A stretch of 64,000 nt of DNA from NCBI GenBank assembly GCA_021777565.1, contig JAJYDJ010000005.1, positions 41,912 through 105,911 on the forward strand. Reading direction: 5' to 3'. Position 1 is the first letter of the stretch. Each line of letters opens with the position of its first letter. Positions 21,428-27,855 of the stretch are shown one piece after another. The stretch is from a bacterium (GTDB lineage Bacteria; Patescibacteria; Microgenomatia; Levybacterales; UBA12049). Below the pieces are notes generated by a model that worked only from the letters and a program-made list of their open reading frames with translations, had not been told where the DNA came from and ran no database searches. The translations under genes were made by a program, and so were the position numbers.

Positions 21428-23113
21428 TTATTCATTCACAGTTGGGAGAATATGCCAATAAGTAAAAATATCTTTGGCTATACTAAAAAAGATAGGGGCA
21501 GCGGTTTCTGCTCCATAAATGGAGGATGCCGGTTCATGTAAAATGACAAGCATCGTAAATTTTGGATCATCAGCAGGAGCGTAGCCAATAAAAGAGGCAA
21601 TAGTTCTTGGATCATTGTACCCCCCTGCCACCGCAACCGATGCAGTACCAGTCTTGCCTGCGATACGATACCCTTTTACACGGGCAAAACTTGCCTCTCC
21701 TTTATTCACTGCATTTACCAGCATCTCCCGCATGACTTTTGTGGTAGTCGATGAGACACTTTGTCCAAGTTCTTTTGGTTGGATGTCAATTGTCGTTCCA
21801 TCTTCTTTTTGGATAGACGCAACTACTTGTGGCTCCATAATAATCCCATCATTTGCCAGAGAATTAAAGGCAGTAAGAAGCTGGATAGGAGTTACTGCTA
21901 GCCCTTGACCGAACCCTGCCGTTGCCAAGTCAACCGGATACCAGTTATTTTTATCGTGAATTTGCGCTTCTGCTTCACCTTGCAGATCAACACCGGTGAG
22001 TTGATCAAAGTGAAAGTCATGAAGCATAGAGAGCATACCATCTAGCTTCATTTTTTGAGCAACATACACCATGCCCGTATTATCTGAATGCTGGATAACC
22101 TCAGTCATCGTGGTATTTGGAAAATACTTATCATCCCACGTGTGAATCGTTGCATCCCCTATCGTCACTGGACCACTACAGGTATCACACTGCGTCGAAG
22201 GCGTTACCAATCCATGGTCAATTGCCCAGGCCATAACCAATGGCTTGAAGGTAGAACCAGGTTCATACGTATCACTGACAAAAGGGTTACGAAAACTCGC
22301 TGGATCAAAATCCCAGAAGTCACTTGGGTTAAAATTCGGAAAACTTGCCATCGCTAGAATTGCTCCCGTATGTGAATCCATAACAGCGGCAAGTCCTGAA
22401 GCTGCTCCATACTTTTCAACTCCACTAAGCAATTTTTGCTCAACATCGTACTGAATTGTTCTATCGATATGAAGTTGCAGCGTTCTGCCTGTTGTTTCAT
22501 CGATATTGTCATCTGTTTTTGAGAGAATCGGCCTATTGAGCGCATCTTTGACAACTGTTGCCAGGACAGTGCGACCTTTGAGTTGTCTATCATAGTATCC
22601 TTCAAGGCCAAAATAACCAGTATCAACCCCCGCGCTATCCTTCCCAACAAATCCTACCAGTTGCGCTGCCATAGAACCTTCTGGATAGAACCGTGTTGGG
22701 TTCTCATCAAACCCAACCCCTGCCAACTGAAGTTTATCTAATTGTTCTTTTTGTGCCTCTGGTAAATGCCAATCAAGTGGCACCCAGGCACTGGTCGTTG
22801 AGAGGCGTGCACTCACGGTCGCCAGTGAGACATCCAGTACCGTTGCTAACAGCTGCGACTCGACATCTTTATCTTTCATGTCCCCAGGTCTTGCAAAAAG
22901 GACATATGCCATTTTATTGGTTGCTAAGGGAAATCCATCAGAGGCAAGGATATCCCCTCGCTGGGGAGTAAGCCAGAAACTTGTTTGTGATTGGCTTTTG
23001 GCAAGTGCAACAAGTGTATCTGCTTTGAGAATTTGCCACTGGAACAATTTCAGATTGATAGCAAGAAAGCTTAAAAGGAAGAGGCTAAAGACGATGACAA
23101 ACCGTTTGCTCAT
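21428..23113 (-). CDS. ftsI: Class B penicillin-binding protein (FtsI-like transpeptidase)
   Basis: 561 residues. N-terminal membrane helix (about 5-24), a PBP dimerisation domain (about 50-200), then the transpeptidase: SxxK GSTFKP with Ser287/Lys290, SxN SDN (343-345), KTGT (487-490). No PASTA repeats. It cross-links peptidoglycan at the septum with FtsW. Overlaps the ftsL-like gene by 4 bases. Order mraZ-rsmH-ftsL-ftsI is that of the classical cluster, which supports the FtsI reading over an elongation PBP2. Confidence 0.93.
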   Translation of the reverse strand: MSKRFVIVFSLFLLSFLAINLKLFQWQILKADTLVALAKSQSQTSFWLTPQRGDILASDGFPLATNKMAYVLFARPGDMKDKDVESQLLATVLDVSLATVSARLSTTSAWVPLDWHLPEAQKEQLDKLQLAGVGFDENPTRFYPEGSMAAQLVGFVGKDSAGVDTGYFGLEGYYDRQLKGRTVLATVVKDALNRPILSKTDDNIDETTGRTLQLHIDRTIQYDVEQKLLSGVEKYGAASGLAAVMDSHTGAILAMASFPNFNPSDFWDFDPASFRNPFVSDTYEPGSTFKPLVMAWAIDHGLVTPSTQCDTCSGPVTIGDATIHTWDDKYFPNTTMTEVIQHSDNTGMVYVAQKMKLDGMLSMLHDFHFDQLTGVDLQGEAEAQIHDKNNWYPVDLATAGFGQGLAVTPIQLLTAFNSLANDGIIMEPQVVASIQKEDGTTIDIQPKELGQSVSSTTTKVMREMLVNAVNKGEASFARVKGYRIAGKTGTASVAVAGGYNDPRTIASFIGYAPADDPKFTMLVILHEPASSIYGAETAAPIFFSIAKDIFTYWHILPTVNE

Positions 23114-23391
23114 CGGGCATATGCTACAGGAATTGATGAGTCCACTGCAACTACTTTGCCATCAGGGACAAATCCAAGTGTTGCCGCTTCAGATGCAATT
23201 TCTGTGAGTGATGTGTCTGTGTAGAGCTGCTCTGCTAAAATCATATTCTGCTTTTGCAGTGTCTGAATCTGTGTCTCAAGCAGTCCATAACTAATACCAC
23301 TTGTTGAGAGAGAGCTTGCTACCGCAATCTTTGCAATCCCCATCACAACTGCTAAAACAATAGAACTAATAATAAGTATTCTCAGTTTCAT
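23110..23391 (-). CDS. ftsL: FtsL-like bitopic division protein
   Basis: 93 residues: membrane helix about 5-25, then a short heptad-like coiled coil (LETQIQTLQKQNMILAEQ, about 38-55), then a short tail. FtsL is defined by this topology and by position between rsmH and ftsI; sequence conservation is very low. It overlaps both neighbours by 4 bases. It should bind FtsI and the FtsQ-like protein in the divisome. Confidence 0.8.
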   Translation of the reverse strand: MKLRILIISSIVLAVVMGIAKIAVASSLSTSGISYGLLETQIQTLQKQNMILAEQLYTDTSLTEIASEAATLGFVPDGKVVAVDSSIPVAYAR

Positions 23392-24272
23392 ATTTTTTCA
23401 AAAATCCTCATTTTTGCGCTTCGAGATTTGGGATTTGATTCAATCTCCTCTTCTGTCGGCTCAACCACCTTTTTCGTGATCATTTTCCCTTTTCCTTCAT
23501 CCATGAGTCTGACCATCTCTTCTTTGACAATTTCATCCTCCATTGAATGAAAGCTCACTACGACTAGCCTTCCACCACTTGCCAGAAGGTCTACTGCCTG
23601 TGGCAGCATATCCTTGAGTGCACCGAGCTCGTCGTTGACTGCAATACGAAGTGCTTGAAACATCCTGGTCGCAGGATGAATCTTGTGAAATCCCTTAGGA
23701 TAGACTGATGCGGCGATATCTGCCAATTCTTGTGTTGTCTCAATTGGCTTCACTTCACGCACTTGGACAATTTTGTCTGCCATGCGTTTGGCCATTCTTT
23801 CCTGTCCAAATCCTAAAAAGATCGCGCATAATTCGCCACTGGTGAGAGTATTTACCAAATCTTTTGCACTTTTTTCAAGCGACTGATCCATCCGCATATC
23901 CAGAGGGCCAACGTTACGAAAACTAAAACCCCTCAGCCCCTCGTCAAATTGATGCGATGATACCCCTAGATCAGCAACAACGCCTTGAATGCCAACAAAT
24001 CCTTTCTCCTGAGCAACTTCCCTCATCTGTCTAAAGTTTGCTTTTACCAGATGTACATGATTTTTTGCCCACGATTCTTCATTGTCCATTCGTCCATGCG
24101 CGTGCTTAATAGCATCTTCATCGACATCAAAGCTCAGGACTTCTCCACCACGTTTGGCAATTTCCAAGGTATATCCTCCTCCACCAAGTGTCCCATCAAT
24201 ATAGCGACCACCTGGTACTATATTGAGCGCTTCTATTGCTTCATGTAAAAGAACTGGAATGTGATAGCTCAT
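23388..24272 (-). CDS. rsmH: 16S rRNA (cytosine1402-N4)-methyltransferase
   Basis: 294 residues. Begins HIPVLLHEAIEAL, with SAM-binding DGTLGGGGYTLEI, the GVVADLGVSSHQFDE block and FRNVGPLDMRMDQ. Later come ATRMFQALRIAVNDEL and RLVVVSFHSMEDEIVK. It modifies C1402 in the ribosomal P site. It overlaps mraZ by 4 bases and ftsL by 4, in the standard dcw order. Confidence 0.97.
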   Translation of the reverse strand: MSYHIPVLLHEAIEALNIVPGGRYIDGTLGGGGYTLEIAKRGGEVLSFDVDEDAIKHAHGRMDNEESWAKNHVHLVKANFRQMREVAQEKGFVGIQGVVADLGVSSHQFDEGLRGFSFRNVGPLDMRMDQSLEKSAKDLVNTLTSGELCAIFLGFGQERMAKRMADKIVQVREVKPIETTQELADIAASVYPKGFHKIHPATRMFQALRIAVNDELGALKDMLPQAVDLLASGGRLVVVSFHSMEDEIVKEEMVRLMDEGKGKMITKKVVEPTEEEIESNPKSRSAKMRIFEKI

Positions 24273-24715
24273 AGAGCTGTCCCTTCCTTTGGCATTCGTG
24301 AGAGCGTATCAGCAACTGACTCTACTCTTCCTGCGAGTTCAGCTTGATATCGATCCCATGCCTTTTTCTCCCAAATTTCTACGTATCGCTGCATACCGAC
24401 AAACACTACATCTGTGCTTATCCCTGCAAACTCTCGCAAAAATTCAGGGAGGACACATCGTCCTTTTCGATCAAGGTCAACTTCCGTTGCATTTCCTAGG
24501 AGGAAACGCTGTACTTCGTGACTGTTTTTATCTATAAAGGCCTTGTCCGCAGTCCCTTCGGTCAGTACCTGCCAAGAGGCAGCGGAAACAATCATGATGC
24601 ATTGTCCCAAACCTTTGGTAAGTATGACTTTCTCTCCAAGTACTTCACGAAATTTCCGAGGAAGCGATACCTGGAATTTCGCTGCAACTTTCGCTTCATA
24701 CTGACCAATCATCAT
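24269..24715 (-). CDS. mraZ: MraZ, transcriptional regulator of the division cluster
   Basis: 148 residues, two AbrB-like halves. The second half has the full signature LDRKGRCVLPEFLREFAG; in the first the equivalent is KFQVSLPRKFREVLG, lacking the DxKGR residues. In other bacteria MraZ forms a ring and binds short direct repeats before its own gene to control the operon. Here two 10-base repeats lie immediately upstream (24721-24740). First gene of mraZ-rsmH-ftsL-ftsI. Confidence 0.95.
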   Translation of the reverse strand: MMIGQYEAKVAAKFQVSLPRKFREVLGEKVILTKGLGQCIMIVSAASWQVLTEGTADKAFIDKNSHEVQRFLLGNATEVDLDRKGRCVLPEFLREFAGISTDVVFVGMQRYVEIWEKKAWDRYQAELAGRVESVADTLSRMPKEGTAL

Positions 24716-24720
24716 AATTC

Positions 24721-24740
24721 TTTCCTACCTTTTCCTACTT
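24721..24740 (-). promoter_or_regulatory. Tandem 10-base repeats, probable MraZ boxes
   Basis: On the minus strand AAGTAGGAAA followed directly by AGGTAGGAAA. The 10-base period matches MraZ operator spacing known from E. coli and Mollicutes, though the box reads GTAGG rather than TGGG. The second copy may also serve as the ribosome site of mraZ, which would link repression and translation. Confidence 0.5.
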
Positions 24741-24752
24741 TGGACTATATTT

Positions 24753-24782
24753 AGTATTTCACTTACGTGTGAAAAGTGTCAA
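24753..24782 (-). promoter_or_regulatory. Promoter of the mraZ operon
   Basis: On the minus strand: perfect TTGACA, 18-base spacer, AATACT. About 37 bases lie between the -10 and the ATG, a real leader containing the putative MraZ boxes. The 9-mer CTTTTCACA occurs both just upstream (24792-24800) and just downstream (24768-24776) of the -35. Confidence 0.5.
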
Positions 24783-24871
24783 GGGGAAAAATGTGAAAAG
24801 AGAACCTACATCACTGATGTATGAACATGAAACATGATTGCCACAATAAATCATCAGGGCTGATTGGTGTG

Positions 24872-24890
24872 AATACGTAGGCTACGTATT
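24872..24890. repeat. Perfect inverted repeat at gene end
   Basis: AATACGTA-GGC-TACGTATT, 8-bp arms with a 3-base loop, overlapping the stop of the 159-aa gene. No T run follows. Could be a weak terminator or mRNA-end hairpin. Confidence 0.4.
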
Positions 24891-25368
24891 AGAGTGAGGC
24901 TGTTGTAGTAAGGGAGTAGACCGTACCGTCTACTTTGGTGACTTTTAAGGTAAGCTGGATATCACTTACTCCCGTGTCATAGTGACAAACATCAGAACAG
25001 GTCCCCAGAACAATCTCCTGCTGGGCTGTTGCTTGCCCTGATTTCACTTCGATTTTACCAATAACACCACGAGGAACCGTATTCCCGTTGGACTGAGCAT
25101 TGTAATCCAGCTCGTAGTCAATGAGTGAGACATCACTGAGCTTACTCACACTGACAGTCAAAGCCTTGCCACCTCTACTTGGAGAGATGGTCAACCCAAG
25201 ATCCTGTGGGGTAAGCGTTGGGACAGCACCTTGCTGAAGAGTAGTTGGCTTGGTCGTTTGTTGAGTGGTTGTAGTACTACCACGAAGCATAAAGAAGGCA
25301 ATAGCTCCAACTAAAATAATAGCAAATGCGCCTACTCCTAGCGCGATGTAGAGATTTCTCTTCTCCAT
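24889..25368 (-). CDS. Membrane-anchored exported protein, unknown
   Basis: 159 residues from ATG 25368; the longer frame would begin within the promoter. Structure: MEKRNLY, membrane helix about 7-28, Thr/Gln-rich linker, then a roughly 100-residue strand-rich domain. The domain contains GTCSDVCHYDTG, where two Cys four residues apart could form a disulfide or bind metal. No family recognised. Own leaderless-type promoter. Confidence 0.7.
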   Translation of the reverse strand: MEKRNLYIALGVGAFAIILVGAIAFFMLRGSTTTTQQTTKPTTLQQGAVPTLTPQDLGLTISPSRGGKALTVSVSKLSDVSLIDYELDYNAQSNGNTVPRGVIGKIEVKSGQATAQQEIVLGTCSDVCHYDTGVSDIQLTLKVTKVDGTVYSLTTTASL

Positions 25369-25374
25369 ATATCT

Positions 25375-25404
25375 ATTGTGTACTACCAAAATCCTCCTTG
25401 TCAA
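25375..25404 (-). promoter_or_regulatory. Promoter of the 159-aa gene
   Basis: On the minus strand: perfect TTGACA starting right after the glyS stop, 18-base spacer, CACAAT, exactly six bases to the ATG at 25368. Confidence 0.55.
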
Positions 25405-26874
25405 CTAAACAAGTCTCTCTTGGATATATGAAACCAGTTCAGAGATGGCAACTCTTTTTTGCTCCTTGCTGTCACGATCACGAACGGTCACTGATTGATC
25501 TTCAAGACTTTGGAAATCAACGGTAATACAGTATGGTGTCCCAATCTCGTCTTGGGACAGATAGCGCTTCCCAATATTTCCACGATCATCCCAGAGGATC
25601 TTGCCGTTCACTTTCTCCTGCAGTGTTTGATAGACCTTCTGGGCAAGCTCAGTCAGCTCAGGCTTGTTCGCAAGCAGTGGAAATACTGCTGCCTTCACTG
25701 GGGCAACTTTGGGTGCAAATTTAAGGACTACCCGGTCCTCTTCTTGAGTAAATGCATCAGAGAGCACCATCAACAGAAGTCTATTGATCCCAACCGCTGG
25801 TTCAATCACATGAGGAACTATTTTCTTGCCCGTCTGAGGATCAACAATGGAGAGGTCTCGGCCAGAATTCTTCATATGATTTTGTAAATCATAGTCAGTT
25901 CGGTACGCAAGTCCCCACAATTCTTTGAACCCAAATGGGAATTGATACTCCAAATCCTCTGTCTTGGTACTATAAAATGATCGCTCTTCATCAGAGTGAG
26001 TGCGCCATCTCAGCTTCTCTGATTGAACTCCCAGTGCCTGTGTGACAAAGGTATACATAGTCTCTTTCCAGGTATCAAAAGTCTTCTCCCAATTTGTCAC
26101 CTCTGGGTCAAAGAAATACTCAAGCTCCCCTTGCTCAAATTCAATTGTTCTAAAGATAGAATTCCCAGGCGTAATTTCATTTCTAAAACTCTTTCCCAGC
26201 TGTGCGATACCAAACGGCAAGCGCACGCGATTGGAATCGACGACTAATTTGAAGTCAATAAAGATATTCTGAGCAGTTTCCCCTCTGAGATAGGCCGACC
26301 CACCTTCCCCTTCTACGAGTCCTAACTGGACAGGGAAAAGCTGATTAAATTTGCGTACCGGTGTCCATTGGATTTGTTTACATTTTCTGCATTTAATCTG
26401 GAATCCCTTTATCAGGGCATTTAACTTTACTTCACTTAAACCTTCTACTTTACCAGTCTCCAAAACATTTTTTACTTCATCTTCAGAAATATCAAAATAA
26501 CCAGGCTCAAATACTAAATTAGTAAACTTCTTTTCTTCATCTGTCATATCCTCGAGATAATCCTCAATCAGGTGGTCAGCTCGGAAGCGTGATTTGCAGT
26601 TCTTACAGTCAATCATGGCATCGGCAAAACTTGCGGTGTGTCCACTAGCTTCCCAAATTTTGTGATTTGATATCACACTGGCATCAAGCCCTACCACATC
26701 ACTTCTTTTGGTGACAAAATAACTCCACCAAAGGTTACGAATGTTTCTGAGAAGCTCTGCTCCCACTGGCCCATAATCATAGGTGTTGGCAAGCCCACCA
26801 TAGAGATCTGATCCAGGATAGAAAAATCCTCGACTTTTGGCTAGCGCTGTAATTTTTTCCATTGTTACGTCCAT
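25405..26874 (-). CDS. glyS: Glycyl-tRNA synthetase, alpha2 type
   Basis: 489 residues from ATG 26874. A second ATG at 26862 (MEKITALAKSRGFF) is also possible; neither has a clear ribosome site, and the TTG at 26892 lies in the T-box terminator. Single-chain class II enzyme as in archaea, eukaryotes and many bacteria, not the alpha2-beta2 form: DLYGGLANTYDYGPVGAELL, motif 2 region FRNEITPGNSIFRTIEFEQ, motif 3 PHVIEPAVGINRLLLMVL, and a C-terminal anticodon domain from about 390. CKNCKSRF and CRKCKQIQW may hold zinc. It is the target of the T-box just upstream. Confidence 0.95.
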   Translation of the reverse strand: MDVTMEKITALAKSRGFFYPGSDLYGGLANTYDYGPVGAELLRNIRNLWWSYFVTKRSDVVGLDASVISNHKIWEASGHTASFADAMIDCKNCKSRFRADHLIEDYLEDMTDEEKKFTNLVFEPGYFDISEDEVKNVLETGKVEGLSEVKLNALIKGFQIKCRKCKQIQWTPVRKFNQLFPVQLGLVEGEGGSAYLRGETAQNIFIDFKLVVDSNRVRLPFGIAQLGKSFRNEITPGNSIFRTIEFEQGELEYFFDPEVTNWEKTFDTWKETMYTFVTQALGVQSEKLRWRTHSDEERSFYSTKTEDLEYQFPFGFKELWGLAYRTDYDLQNHMKNSGRDLSIVDPQTGKKIVPHVIEPAVGINRLLLMVLSDAFTQEEDRVVLKFAPKVAPVKAAVFPLLANKPELTELAQKVYQTLQEKVNGKILWDDRGNIGKRYLSQDEIGTPYCITVDFQSLEDQSVTVRDRDSKEQKRVAISELVSYIQERLV

Positions 26875-26888
26875 ATAGCTATTATTAC

Positions 26889-26924
26889 ACAAAAAAACCC
26901 GTCACTACTACATTAGTAGGGACG
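26889..26924 (-). terminator. T-box-controlled intrinsic terminator
   Basis: On the minus strand CGTCCCTACTA and TAGTAGTGACG pair (one mismatch) around loop ATG, followed by GG and seven Ts. It ends about 15 bases before the glyS ATG. Confidence 0.9.
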
Positions 26925-27020
26925 AGTCACATAGTGATCCGCGGTTCCACCCTCATTCCAAGACATTTGTCTTGACTCTTTTGATAAAGCTCCCGGTTGC
27001 CAAGCCGATCATTGCTCTCT
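26889..27020 (-). ncRNA. T-box riboswitch (glycine) controlling glyS
   Basis: On the minus strand the leader contains the T-box core AGGGTGGAACCGCGG (26939-26953). Upstream is a stem III hairpin CAAGAC-AAAT-GTCTTG. The antiterminator can form: AGGG with TCCCT, a 7-base bulge TGGAACC, then GCG with CGT. The competing terminator hairpin with T7 follows. The bulge starts UGGA, complementary to a UCCA tRNA end; the tRNA-Gly in this window has discriminator U plus CCA. Stem I is very short (UCGG/CCGG around an 8-base loop), with Gly codons GGA, GGG or GGC near it as candidate specifiers. Uncharged tRNA-Gly should switch glyS on. Confidence 0.88.
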
Positions 27021-27026
27021 GTGTGT

Positions 27027-27055
27027 ATCATAACAAGCACATATGCGCCTGTCAA
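27027..27055 (-). promoter_or_regulatory. Promoter of glyS and its T-box
   Basis: On the minus strand: perfect TTGACA, 17-base spacer, TATGAT (5/6). The -35 overlaps the stop of the upstream small membrane gene. Confidence 0.75.
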
Positions 27056-27294
27056 TGCAAGAATAATCGTGACAATGCGACAATCCCGATGGCAGCCCAC
27101 ACGATATTCAGTACCGCAGGCTGATAGTCTTTTTTGGAGAATGCTTCGACAAGAATACCTATACTTCCCGTGATATTTAGCAGTTGATACCAGACTGAAT
27201 GTACTGACAGCACACCAAAGTTACTGAGTGCATACGCGCCAAGAATGACAAGAATGCCATACCATCCAAGAAATTCGGTAACTGTGTGTTTCAT
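27052..27294 (-). CDS. Small membrane protein, CBU_0592-like
   Basis: 80 residues from ATG 27294; the longer frame runs back into recO. Three hydrophobic segments. GILVILGAYALSNFG, YQLLNITGSIGILVEAF and PAVLNIVWAAIGIVAL match the pattern of the small CBU_0592-type membrane domain (AY near helix 1, LN-x-GS, N-x-x-W). Function unknown in the family. It begins one base after the recO stop, so it is cotranscribed. Confidence 0.75.
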   Translation of the reverse strand: MKHTVTEFLGWYGILVILGAYALSNFGVLSVHSVWYQLLNITGSIGILVEAFSKKDYQPAVLNIVWAAIGIVALSRLFLH

Positions 27295-27295
27295 G

Positions 27296-27847
27296 TTATC
27301 CCAAAAGTTGAGGCAGCAGGTGTCGAGTTTTGAGCTTACGTTCCAAAATTTCCTCAATAAAAAGTGATGCACGACTGCCACTCAAATCCTGTGACCCGAC
27401 GTATCCAAGAGAGGTCAGGAGTGAGAGCTCAAACTGATGCACGCTTTGTGCTACTGACTCAGAGCATGATGAAAGTGAGGTAAGAATTCTTTTAGTCAAA
27501 TGAAACACGTCCTCAGACGCTTGACGTTCAGGCAGGAGGCCTTCAACTAATTCGCAGATGTGGTAAGCGATACCGACTCGAGGCAACTCTTGTTTCATCC
27601 CTGCATATACTTCTAAGAGTTGCACTTCAGTCACAATCGGCATAGTGCCTGAACTGTGCTCGTAGAGTGCTACTTTGCAGAGATTAAACAAATCAAGACT
27701 TGCACCACGGCGGGAAGTAATCTTTCGAATGCCTTTTGCTTTTACTACCATCTTACCTTCTTCCTGGGTAAAAAGTGTCAGCAGCATATCCGCCTCACCA
27801 ACAGGTTTTCTTTTGAGAATAAGGGCAGTAACCGATCGATGACGCAT
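27296..27847 (-). CDS. recO: DNA repair protein RecO, short form
   Basis: 183 residues. The N-terminal OB fold is clear (ALILKRKPVGEADMLLTLFTQ, then GKMVVKAKGIRK), followed by the helical domain (LPRVGIAYHICELVEGLLPE). Usual RecO is about 240 residues and often ends in a four-Cys zinc module; that part is missing here. RecO loads RecA on SSB-coated gaps with RecR. It follows DUF4012 by 8 bases and probably shares its transcript. Confidence 0.88.
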   Translation of the reverse strand: MRHRSVTALILKRKPVGEADMLLTLFTQEEGKMVVKAKGIRKITSRRGASLDLFNLCKVALYEHSSGTMPIVTEVQLLEVYAGMKQELPRVGIAYHICELVEGLLPERQASEDVFHLTKRILTSLSSCSESVAQSVHQFELSLLTSLGYVGSQDLSGSRASLFIEEILERKLKTRHLLPQLLG

Positions 27848-27855
27848 AGAATCTC

